A stretch of 64,000 nt of DNA from Moringa oleifera (Eukaryota > Streptophyta > Magnoliopsida > Brassicales > Moringaceae): positions 2,480,001 through 2,544,000 of the forward strand of contig JAJFZO010000799.1 in assembly GCA_021397835.1 (NCBI GenBank), given 5' to 3'. Both the position numbers and the translations under genes were made by a program. Positions 48,275 through 60,689 of this stretch are shown here, one piece after another; position 1 is the stretch's first letter; each line of letters begins with the position of its first letter. The notes under the pieces were generated by a model. That model was not told the DNA's origin, searched no databases, and was given only the letters and a program-made list of their open reading frames with translations.

Positions 48275-49100
48275 CTACAACATTATTTTGCTATATCTTA
48301 TTCCAATGTAATACAAAATCAATGTCATTGTAGTCACAATCCATGAGATTATAACAAGCATCCGATAAAAAATGAGTTGATTTTATAACTTCTAGACTTG
48401 AGTTAATAACTTTCGAAAAAGTTGCATTCCTCGATCATAAATAGAGCCATCAAACCAAACAAAATAGCCACGGTAATAATGTTTCTGCATCAATACAATA
48501 CAATGTATAATTATTACATAGGGCCATGAAACTAAATCTATAATAAACAAAATCATATGCAAATTGAAAATGTTGTTTAATTGAACCCATATGGTGAACA
48601 AAAAACTTAGAAATGTACAACCTTTATTTTCTTATACCCATTAATTAAAAATTATATACAATGTTATCATGGAAAATCCTTTGATTTATGCATGAAAATC
48701 AACATCTTATGCATACAAATGTGAAAAAAACAATGAAATTGACAAATTAAGTTCATGGCCAAACTGCTAGCTAAACAAACTTAAAGAAGATATACAGTCC
48801 CTATGTCCAGATACTCATTAATCAAAGATTAGATACATAATCATACCCATGTGTATATGAAAATCAACTGCTTATCCATATAATCATGCAAAGACCAATG
48901 AAAACAACAACTTAACCTCGTCACCAACAACACATTCTTATCATGAAAAATTAAATTCAAATTAAAATACAATCATAATACAGTGATCATGCCCATGAAT
49001 TCATGAAGAAAACTAATGAAAAAAAATAAGTTAAGCGTGGATTACATACGATGCTCTTTCCACAACCCCAAATCTTCTTCTTGGGTTTTTTATTATCCAT
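48275..49100 (-). pseudogene. GRF-type zinc-finger / membrane-tail gene carried by the MULE, broken
   Basis: Exon 1 is 49100-49050 on the minus strand (MDNKKPKKKIWGCGKSI) with a classic donor GTATGT. Exon 2 starts at 48484 after GATGCAG: KHYYRGYFVWFDGSIYDRG, where the GRF zinc-finger family has a Cys followed by G(Y/F)F.W.D, then LFRKLLTQV, two in-frame stops, and a hydrophobic tail (LVIISWIVTTMTLILYYIG) to the stop at 48277-48275. Small GRF proteins with a C-terminal membrane helix are common in plants and often found with transposons. The central part with the remaining zinc ligands is missing. It lies opposite in direction to the transposase gene, as the second gene of some MULEs does. Confidence 0.5.
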
Positions 49101-49420
49101 GAGGTACGTAATTTTGCCCTAACACCGCAATGATATAAGGAAATATGATAGGACAAGCCTTCACTCTCCATTGACAAATTTAACTTCAATCAATATATAG
49201 ATCACTAACACTCAATTCTTCAACAAGAAAATCTCGATCAATTTACAATTTTCTTTTTCTTTTTCCTCTTATCTTTCTTTCTCTTCTCTCTTTTCGAGCA
49301 ATAGGGCTCTATGTTTTCTCTAATGAAGGGAAGGGAACGAAAGCTCGAATTAATTTAGGGAAAAAAGGGACGATGATACCCTCATGAAAAAAATTAATTT
49401 AAACAGCGTTTGTAATTAGA

Positions 49421-49530
49421 GTTCAATTTGGACAAAATTAAAAAGTCGAAGTTAGTTTGGATACATCTTGAAAGTAAGGGTCTGTTTGGAGAGATAGTGT
49501 TAATATCAGGGTTTTAAATGATGTTTATCC
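49421..49530 (-). repeat. Right terminal inverted repeat of MULE
   Basis: Complement of the left repeat over about 110 bases; followed at once by the AAAGTTAAA duplication at 49531-49539. Confidence 0.92.
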
Positions 49531-52500
49531 AAAGTTAAATTATCATAAGAAGCAATGATCAAGTTGATGTTGTTTCAAAAAATTTTGCACTTTGACACAC
49601 TAAAATAAATTAATACTACATCAAAGAGAAAAAGTAGTTTTCATTCTCAAACAAAGTGAGATTTGTTTATGAAAGAAAAAATTATGATAAAAAAAAAAGA
49701 GAAGAATATTTTCTTATCTCACTGAATTAAGAGGATTGTTTTAATTTTTTTCTTAAATAAAAATAAAAATAATTTTATTTTAATCTTAAGCATAACACTA
49801 AACATAAAACTGAGATAAAATTTATCGTATCCCAAGATTATCCCACCTAAATAAATAGGACCTTAGACAAAAGTTATGATCTTTAATGAAAAGAAAATCA
49901 AATAGTTGAGATTACTAAAAGAAGAAAGTGGTTTATTCAGCTAGATATTGACACATTTTCTTTTGGGCTTTATTGAAAAATAAAGGCTAGAGTCCACAGA
50001 GATTCATAAGATTTAAAATGAAAGACTACAACATATAGTAAACCTATCCTTGAAGCAAACTGGCCAAGACACAAGGCAAAATCTCCACTTGGCAACATAT
50101 ATAGCCACTCAAAAGGAAGATGATAATCAAGATATCACGTCAAGAAAAATGGTAAGACCCTATATAAGTATTAAAAGAGACTCAAGGACTTTTAATATAA
50201 TATAAATCACTATGATACAATCTTTCACTTCAATAATTTAAGACTTGTGTCATTTTATATATATATATATATATATATTACATATTGGTTTTATTGTAGT
50301 TGCATAGTTTGAGCTTGTCTAATTAAGAAAATAAGCAATTTATTAAAGTTGATTGGGCTTATAAATACCAATAGTTTAGAAATGACTTTGTTTATGAACT
50401 ATTAAGATTCTGGGGACAATAATAAGAGAACACTTTAAGATGTGGTCTGCAAATTAGTGTCAATCTTCGCTGAATCCATCATAAATGACATAACATCAAA
50501 TTTCCTAACCAAATACCCCAGATTTGGAGCTCATTTTATTTTATAAATTCTTTAAGATATAGATATTTAATGAAAGTGTAACTCAGTATCAAACTAGAAA
50601 ACTATAAGTTGCATTCAATTTCGGATGTAAACGGTGTGGAGCTAAACGGGGAACCCTTCCTTATCCTTATCTTCCCTTGTGAATTTATTTTTCATTTTCT
50701 TCTCATTCTCTATTTAACGAAAATGGTAAAGGAAAATCTTTTAGAAAATTTGTAAACGGATAAATAGGTAATTAAACAAGGAATCCATTCTCTTTTATAT
50801 TAAATTTTTTATTTATATAATTTTAAAAAATTAATTTATTTTTTAAAAAAATTATTGTAAACTTAAATAAGTGTGAGTTAAAATTCAATTCAATTTTAAG
50901 TTTAATTTTAAATTTATTAAAATTTTAATTCAGATTTAAGTTAAATTTAATTTAAATATAAATTATATACACTAAAAAAAAGTGTACTAAATTCGAGAAT
51001 AGAACAAGAAACATAAGCCTTGTCCCCACCCACCTCCATTTAGAAGAACTCAGAAAATTTTGAAATTTGTCCTTGTCTTAATTTATATTCACATATGCAT
51101 AATTACCCTATTAAGGATAGATGCTCACAAAATTTTGTCCTAACCTAAAAAATTGATAGTCCCATTAAAACTCTTATAATGTTTACTGAAAAAATCAAGA
51201 ATGAAAAACTATTGTATACACCGATATGTGTACAAGTATCTTGGTCTAATCCTTTTGCTTTAATTGCATATAGATCTCTACAATGCTAAGTTACCATATA
51301 CTTCTTGGTATTATTCTAATGCTTAATGCTTGGAGTTCAAACTATCAACTAATCCTAATCTTATTATAACTTTTTTTATTAAATTGTGATGATTTGGCTA
51401 AATATTAAATGATTATATTTTTTGAATAAGATAACGATGTCTTAATATTTCCTTCCTTCTTTTTAAGCACTCGGTATTTGATAACTTTTCTTCGATTAAC
51501 AGATTGACCATTCTAATAATCTTGAATTAATACTTATGTGCTTAAAAAAGGAACTTTTTTTAAAAAAAACAAATTTCAATGATGTGTGTACCCTATTCAA
51601 GGACAATGCGAAAGGAATTATTATTTTTAAATAAAGAAAAGATATATATGGTTTAAGTGGAACTTCATTCTAAACTATCTATGTAGTAAGCATTGGGAAA
51701 ATAATGTAGTTTTTTTATTTTATATTAAAGAGTAGTCTATTCTAATTTTGATAAAAAAAAAAGAGAGTAGTCTCTTCTATCAACTTAATAATAAATGAAG
51801 TTAGGCATTTGCATTGTAAATAAGATGAATATTGCATCAAATTATGTTTGCATTTTGCATAAATAATAAACTTTAATTTATAATTTTAAAGAATTTAAAT
51901 TTAGAATTAGTTTTACAACACATGATATTTATATTAATTTTATATTACTACATCAATTTGGAATACTTTTGATATATTCAAGAAACATGTTCAACTATAT
52001 TTTGAAGTTTCGATATTATGTCAAGACTTCCAGAGCACGTTGCCTATAAGGATATTAAAACAACACTCAATTTGTTTTGATAAAACTGATCTCTGTTGAA
52101 GAGATTGGAAACTTAATTAAATAGAGTTCGATTTTTGTTTTTAACGAAAAGATGGAGAATATACTTCACATTTCATCCACGAAACTTAAACCTTTATTAT
52201 TTCAATTTTTTTGAATGCATATACATATATATTATATACAAACTTAACCAAAAAAATTCAATAAAGTTCTAAATTTTTTTTCTTGAAACTATGTTGTATT
52301 TTCTTGAATTTTATTGTTTTGATATATAATAGTTTTATTTGTATTTTACTTGAATATTTTTCAAATTAACATATTTAAAATGCATACTAGTCCATTGAAT
52401 TAATTTAAAACTTTCTATTGACCAAGTATATAAGTTAAGGATTAAAAACCAATTTTTATTAGATGAAACAAGGTACGTAGATGGGGAATGATTTTAAAAG

Positions 52501-55500
52501 ATCTTTGTCCCAATTATTTATATTCTCAAAATGTTAAGATAGATAATATTTTTGATTCAATATTATATAATATTGAATACTATCACTATTTACTCACTAT
52601 ATATTAGTTGTCTTATTGGAATTAAAAACTTTTTTCAGGTGTGTTACTGCATTTCATCCTAATTCAAGTAAAAAAAAAAAACTAATTTGCTAAGATAAAA
52701 AACGTTTTTGCAGCATCTTGACAAATAATGAAGTTTTTTATTGAGTCTAATTTGATACTAAAAAAAGCTATGAATGCTTTATGCAGTAGAGCAAAAATGC
52801 ATTTATAAGTTATAAAATTTTTTACACCTAAAAATTATTCAGTAAATATGCCTTTATTTCAAACATGGCAGTGCAATTTATTTCACAGCATGTGCCCTAA
52901 AAGAAGAGACTTGAATTCTTACAATATTGAAGCTAGATATGTTTCGGTATTATATATTGAATAAGAAGTCTTCAGGTACATGCTAAAAATAAAAATAAAA
53001 ATCAAACTTACATATGCTTGCATTTACTTTTGAGTTATTAATATTTTTTTATATAAATGTTATCAATAAATAATAATATATCGTCTACAAAGCAATAGTC
53101 TTTTTGTAAGGGAAAGATCTACTTTTTGCTTCATGCCCATTGTATGCTTAAAAGATTTTATTGAATCCATATTTATAATATCATCAATACACTTATGTGT
53201 TATGATGAAAAAACAAATAAATTTTCAATAAGAGTAAAAGATCATACATATAAAAAAATATTGCAAAATTTAATAATATTGAAAATATTTTTTTCAAAAG
53301 AAAACATGATTCAACATTGATATCATGCTTTTGAAAAATATAAAACTCATACCAATTAAACAAAAATTTTAAAACGAATATATAGTTTTACATAAAAAAA
53401 TGTGGGATGATAGTGCAAGAAAATTTATAAATATGAAAGTCTTATGATTAAACTAGTACTCTTAGAGATTCAAAATATAAAAAATTTAATTTCGTGTAAA
53501 TAAACTATTTGTTCTCTAATCTTATATAGTATATCTAATACCACATGATTAATTTTTTAAGATTAGAGTAAAGAATACTGTGACGAAGACTTTATGCTTT
53601 CTAACTTCTTGAATAATGTAAATTACGTAAAGTAAACCTTTTTTTGAAAATTAGGATTTTCATCATTTATAAGATACTTGAAATTTCCAATATAATGATT
53701 TCTAAATAATTGATCCAATATGATTTATGTCCAAATCTTTATGAAATATATGTTTTTAAAAAAGAAAAGTAAAATAGATTTAGATGATTATATTGAGTTA
53801 CATGGGTAACAAAAAGACACTAGAGTTTCTTGGATGAAAATAAAGAATGAAAAATCATAAATGAATCAAATTTTTTTTTGCACATGCAAAAGAAAACTTA
53901 TATATCGAAAAGTAACAATAAGCCCTTAACTAAAAAAGGTCGATAGTTACTTCTAATAATTAGAAAAGATTTAAAAAAAAAAAAAAACCTTTGCTAAACT
54001 ATGGATTGCAAAATTTAGGTATTCATAAATTGTTTTGTGACATTGCAAGTAAGATTTTATTTTATTTTATTTTTTGTTTTTACATTCTTTCCTTTATATC
54101 TTTTTATGAGTGAATAACTCTTTTAGTATTTAAATAAAATAAACTTAACAATGATAACAACAAAGTTAATTTTTCAAAGCGTGTCAAGCATGATATTAAG
54201 TTTTATATGAATCTTCAGTGTTAAATTCTAATTTGCTTCATGTGACATTTTTAAAGTACTTCTTTCCTTTTTTTTTTTCTTCTTTCATCTTTTTGTAAAT
54301 AATTTTTCGATTGCATCAAGTTCACAAGATTATCAAATTGTTTGTGATCTATAGATCGATTTGTTTATAGTATGATCTATATATTTTAGTTTAATCCCTT
54401 TAATTATTGAATTGAGTCAAAATTATCCATTTTAAAATGAATCAGACAATAAACAATAAATTTTGAATTGAATTGATCTATTATGAATTGAACAAGTTAA
54501 ATAAATTCATATATGAGTTGAACCTATTTCCTTTGTTTAGATGTAAAATTAAATTTTATATAACAAATGTTTGTAATATAAAAATTTTATTGATAAATAG
54601 AACTAATAATATAATTTATCAAAATTTTGGGTCTACTTCTTGTTTATAAATATTAAATTAATTAAATATGTATATTATATAATAATTAGTTTTTTAAAAA
54701 ATTATTTAAAGTATTAAGCAACTGTATGGAGAAAGAAAATAAATAGTATCTTTTATTTTTAAAGTTTATATATTTTTATGAATTAATTCAACTTATAAAA
54801 ACAAACATGACTTTATTTAAATTATTTATTTTCTAATAAAATATATAATTTTAAATATATATTGTTATTATTTATATTTATATACTATTTTTTTGTAATT
54901 AGATGAAAGCAAATATTACTTTTTAATTTTATAGATTTAAATGTAGTACATTGAAAGTGTACTAATTTTGTTATGTATTACGTATAAGAGTTTAAAGTTA
55001 TTAGCTTATAAATTTTTAAGATCAAATGCACTGTTATTTATTTTTATAACCAAATTTATTTATTTAAATTATTTTTAGAAATAATAAACAAAATTTTTTA
55101 TTAAATTGATATGTATGAAATTTATTAAATCGATCTTTATAAATATAAGGTACACATAGCGTATGGATTAAATCTATAAATAAGATGATAAATTCAGTTA
55201 CATTTGAAAAACTTATCATAATTTTTGTGAATCAAACTCAAACCTTATGCTAATGAGTTATTTTGAAACAGTCAAGCCTGTTGCTAACACCTTTAATAAA
55301 GACAATGTTATCAATTTCTTTATTAATTTTACTTATTTATATATTTACCAAATTTAATAAAGTAATAAAAATTACTCTTAGTATTATTATTTTAATTTAT
55401 ATATTTTAATAAAAAGTATAAAAAATTATTTTAAAAATAATATACCATCATATCATTCATTTGATTGAGTTTTGAAATAGATCCATCAAATTGATAAGAT

Positions 55501-57590
55501 GCACAGTATCCTATTTATTAAAACTTAAAGTGCATATTCGATCAGTGTTTGCATGGAAATGTATACTAAAGACAAAATAAACTAGCTTTTATGAAAGTGA
55601 ATGTTCCTTTGAACCCTTTCAGAAAAGTAACCATTCATCTCAGTTTCCCTCGTCATAGCTTCTTCACTATACGAGCCATGGCGAAACCTGTCAAACCAAC
55701 CATGACAAAACCTACTAGACCAACCATGGCAAAACCAAGAACCTCAATCACAAGAATGAGACCACCACAAGTAGGAACTTGAAGATAAGCAATAATACAT
55801 TTTAAACAAGACTTCCAGCACAACAAGAATCCTTCGAACAAAGCACTATAACATGGAGAAAACTTCTCATCTGCTGCATCACTTCTAATTAGGTATGCTA
55901 TGAACGTACCTATAATGTATTCATTGCTAGCATGCTTGGCTCAAAATCCTTACAAAATATATTATGTATTATGTATAGTTTGATTAATGTTAAGAATGAG
56001 TTTTGTTCTTTTTTTTTTATCTAATTATGATCGTTTATTTAATCAATTATGCTTGATTTTGTAGTTTAGTTATGTGCCTAGTTTGTTTGTTTTTGATAAT
56101 TTTTTAATATGAAAAGTAAAAGGCATGTTGCTAATGTCATTAGTTGCATTTTGATGGATTTTAATTGTAACATTCGTGAGCTAGATTGCTACTTATAAGA
56201 TGCTTGATGAAATATATAAGTGTGGTTGATACTACTCTAATTTTGTGATTAATAACTCTACCAAGCAAGGCTTAAAGAAAGAAAGTTTTCAAATTATTAG
56301 AGAATTGAGATAGAATGGGTTGATCTCATATCCCATGATTTTGAGGATTCTTGACATATTACATGGACAATATGAGGAAATATCTTTGAGAAGCAGATTC
56401 TATTAAACTCAATAAGTCTTTATTGTAGCTAAATAAATTAGTTAGCAAAATGTCATTGTAGTTTTTTTTACTCTGTCTAAGGACATCTATAAGAGATTTG
56501 TGCAAGTGATGCAAAAAATCAACCATACTAGTAGTTGGTTTACTCAGAAAAAAGTATATCTCAGTGAGGACAGATCCCATGGCCTTTTCATTGTGTGTTT
56601 CTCTTAACATATAACTCAAACAGCTCATCCGATGAATATAACCCTAAAGTGTTGTTCACCTTTGGTGAATCTTGATGATGAAGTTAAAAAAATCTACACT
56701 TATTCCATGAAGTTTACTTATGTGAAGAGTGGAGATATGCATCAAGCAGCCAAAAACTATATGAAATCGCTAGTCTATTGAGTGAAAAAAATTTCAATGG
56801 TAAAAATGTAAAAAAGCACGAAGATTCACGCAAAGTAGTCAACAAGGTGATTTGATTGTTTCTTACTTTGCTTATAAAAAGGGAACCACCAATGACTTAC
56901 AAATCAAAATTAACTAAAGATTTGTGTAACGTAAGGGACTTTATGGATGGTTTTAGGTTTATCTAATATAGGAGAAGTTATGGAAACTCTACCAATTTTG
57001 TACTTTATATGTGTGTTTGCTTTTGTTGCTTAATTTATGATTCCATATTTTATATGTTTCTTTCTATTTTGAATTGTTATTAGAGATTGTTTACAAGATT
57101 ATACCATATAATCAGCAAGCTATGGATATTGCAATTCAATATAAGCATTGATGACTCAAGACATTTAAGAATAGTTCTTGTGCATAAGCTAGCAGAATAT
57201 CAAAATTTCATGTTTACTTTATGACAGATTTTTTTAATAAAAAAATTATGTCATCTTGATCAAAACAAATTTGAGTTTAATTGTATACTTTTGCAATGTA
57301 TGGATTCTTCTAAGATTTTGATGTTTGAGAACCTAAATAATGCTAACAACACACTTTCTACAATGTATAGAAGTCATGTAGCAACAATTGCAAGACAATT
57401 TAAGCCTTTGATAGTCAAAACTATTTGTGTCTACATAACTAAATATACTAATGTTTTATGGTAGAAAATAATCCATAAGCCGTTAAAAAGATAAAATATA
57501 AGTAAGGCATACTTACATATGGATATGTGTATGTGTATGTATATGTGTATGTATATATGTATGTATATATAGACATATATATGTATATCT
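49531..57590. repeat. AT-rich segmental duplication, module copy B
   Basis: Continuation of module B after the MULE; collinear with 4531-12120. No intact gene. It includes a longer version of the 6900-7000 area (51960-52480) than copy A. Collinearity ends in a TATG/TGTA microsatellite at about 57520-57590, just as in copy A. Confidence 0.85.
56359..56628 (-). pseudogene. Unrecognised gene fragment, duplicated (copy B)
   Basis: 89 residues, MSCLSYMLRETHNEK to LILSM, partner of 10965-11231. Shared segments are SVDF-like (TTSMVDF) and YNDILLTNLFSYNKDLL. No family recognised, no flanking exons found. Confidence 0.3.
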
Positions 57591-57599
57591 TTTCTTGCA

Positions 57600-59990
57600 A
57601 GAGATTCCGAAGTGATGCTTGTATTTAAATTGACTAATTTCTCAAAAAGAAGCATTGACCATATATGATTAACTTGTTTCTATTCATTTCAATTTATCGT
57701 AATACATCAATATCATTCCTCATACGATTTTGCTTACTTTAATTAGAACACGAAAAATTTGGCTTTAATGATAATATAAAATAAATTGCTGGGAGCTATC
57801 ATTTTGACCAAAAACAACATATATTTGTATGTATGCTTAAAAAAAAATCTAGAGTAATGTGTTACATTCGAACCTTAAGTTAAGAAATTACCACTGAAGC
57901 ATAAAATGAAATTTGAATTTTTGGATGTGAAGTCATAGATAATGAGTGAAGGCGGAAATAGAAGATTCTTTGAGAAACAAATTGAACCCTTTGTGATCTT
58001 TAATTTGTTGATTCTATTGGGTTATTCTTTTTTGATATCTTTCGGAACATAGTTTTGCTTAAAGCTGTCTAACAAGTGCCTGTGAGTTATAACTTTCTTG
58101 TAATGGCTCTTCTACGTATTTCTCCTTCATTTTTTTTTAATTCACTCATTTATCAAGAAAATAGATATCTATAATTATAGCTCATGTCTCTTTGTGTTAG
58201 ATGAATATGTATTGTTGAATGTGAATGTTCTTGTATCTTTCCTTATTAGTGGCTAGATATTAATTTGTGTTTTTGGTTGTTCCTTCATCATGGCCACTTA
58301 AGAGTATGTTGTTGATTTTTCATATATGCAATAGTTAATACTTTCGTTAATTTTGGTTCCATTTAATCATTCATATATCATGGCTATATAAGGCTAGTCA
58401 TCCACATCTTACAAGTTCTTCTCTCCATCCAAGAAACTTGCGAGTTCTGTACTTGGCTTTGATATTCTCCAACATGATCTCTAGATAAGTTCTAATTATT
58501 GAATTTGCTCTGGAACATATATTTGGATAGGTAATAAAATCACATGAATCAAGACCTTAAATACTTTTATAAGTTCCTATTCTATTTTGGATCATTTCAC
58601 AAAGTTAACAATGAAAATGCATTTCTTTTTCTTGTCCTATCCCTTATATAACTACTACCTATTCTACTAAAAAATAAGCTATGCAAGTTGAAGGATTAGG
58701 CTTGAAGCACAGTGCATAGTTAATCATATTTATTCTTGACTTAAAGAAGCATAGGAGAAAAGAATCCTTGAGGTTTCTCGTAATGCCCCAATATTTTCAC
58801 AATATTATTATGTATTAATTTCTAATACAATTTGAATGTCGAAGTTGTGCATTACATTGAAAGGTTTATAGAAAAACAGAGAAATAATTGTGAATATTAT
58901 GCTAACAAATGTTGCTTTCTCATTGTTTTTATTTTGATGATTCATACTCAAATGCTACATAGAAAACAACACATTGAAGTGTTTGAAATTTAGTCATCAT
59001 GATTCAAGTTAGTTATATTAAATTTTGATTTGAAAATTATCATGAATTTTAGACTTCATATAAGGGACGAATGTGAGTTATTGCATGAAAAAATTTGTCG
59101 AAACATATTATCAAAAAAATCTTTTCATCAAAACCAAGAGACTGTTTGAAAAAATAATGGACCAACAAAATAAGACCAACATTACTCATCAAATTTTTTC
59201 ATTCATTTGAAATATTCATAATGAAATTATTAGTTTTCTTTAAATTTATACAATATCAAGAAAGAAACTTAGCCTTAGAAAAGAAAAAACATCATAACTG
59301 AAATCAACTAGCGAAAATCCTAAAAGCATAAGTAAATAAACTTTCATGAATTACACATCTTAAACTTTGCTTCAAATTTATGTCTTCAATTATCCTTAAG
59401 ATGTGTCATCAATATCAACAAACTTCAATATGATTATATTTTCTTCAAAAAAAGCTTGGCAAGAGCTTTTGATCAACAGCCTCAAAGTTCTTCATGGTAA
59501 GCTTGCTAAGTAATGCTTCCAACACTTACGAGGTTGACCTATACAACACAATTAATCTCTTTTCTCAATTACTCGTACCTTACAGCATTGAAACTACAAA
59601 ATAGAATCAAAAAGCAACAAATATATTAGGAATGTTTTGAACTTTTTTTGTGATTAATGACTTTTTAAACTACAAAATATACTTAAAAGAATGCGAGTTT
59701 GTTATTTCTCCTTGCTTTCTTCTATTAATAAGTTAGACAAAAACAAAAAAAACAAAAAACAAAAACCAGGAACACTACTATTTTGGTAGAAAGCTAAGAT
59801 TTGTTGTAATTACTAGACAATTAAGGACTTCAATTGAAAATTCGATAAACCAAATATACTTTAAAGCAAAGCTAAATATAAACTGCATTACTGGCCTTTA
59901 AAAGCATTTGCTTGTTATTAGATTTGATAGTTATGGTCTTGGGACGAAAAGAAATTGAAAGCAACCTGTCCACCAATTTTTTAGGACATG
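57600..59990. other. Sequence unique to copy B, no gene recognised
   Basis: Replaces the repeat and gypsy fragments found at the same place in copy A. AT-rich, stops in all frames, no transposon ends or protein motifs seen on either strand. Confidence 0.5.
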
Positions 59991-59999
59991 TCGATGTTG

Positions 60000-60689
60000 A
60001 CACTATTTTCACTTTCAGATTTGTGTATTTATACTCTGTTTGAATCAAATTTTAGAGAGACAAATAGACAACAATGAATTTTCTGTCCTCTACTTCGTTC
60101 TTCTTCTTTCTTGCATCTTATAATTTCTTTAATTCAGAGCCCTATGCTCCATCTTGAAGGCCATCTGTTATTTTTTGTGATAACATAGGAGCTATGCATT
60201 TGATGATTATGCAGCTTTCTTGGCGAGAAGGTCAGGCGTTTCCAGTGGGTGGATTTGATGGTTTGCATGGATTTGCATGGACACGTGGTGAACAGAGTTT
60301 TGTTTAGAGAGATATGGAGTCCCATTGAGGAGATGCAACGTGCATGATACCCACATAAGGCACTTTTTTTTTTTCTGCAACAACGACCCAACACAACTTA
60401 AAACCCCCTATTTCCGATTTTTTGTTAAAAACTCACCCAAATCATGAAACACAATCATTTTCGAATTTGGGTTTCTAATTCTCACCCTTATTTTGTCTCC
60501 TTCCCTCTTCCAATCTCCTGTTAACTCAATAAGACTTTCTCCTACTGTCCCTTTAATAGGTTTCTTTCATAGTACCTGTTCTTTCATTCTTTGTAGAACA
60601 GATTTTCTTTTCTCTTCTTTTCTTTCTCTTTTTCTTGTCGCTGCAAGATAAAGATGCTTTGTGCGCTTCAGCAAGAACAAGAAAGTTAT
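60000..60689. repeat. Duplicated region upstream of RopGEF pseudogene, copy B
   Basis: Partner of 13985-15030. A CT-rich stretch at 60480-60660 resembles an untranslated leader. No coding exon identified. Confidence 0.6.

Larger units (their letters stand above)
33843..49530 (+). mobile_element. Mutator-like element (MULE) with nested gypsy insertion
   Basis: Flanked by a perfect 9-bp duplication and bounded by ~110-bp inverted repeats. It carries a mudrA-type transposase gene on the plus strand (34784-47806, interrupted) and the remains of a GRF-type zinc-finger gene on the minus strand (48275-49100). Total 15,688 bp, of which 9,549 bp is the nested gypsy element; without it and one target copy the MULE is about 6.1 kb. 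Copy A of the surrounding module has the site empty. Confidence 0.94.
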
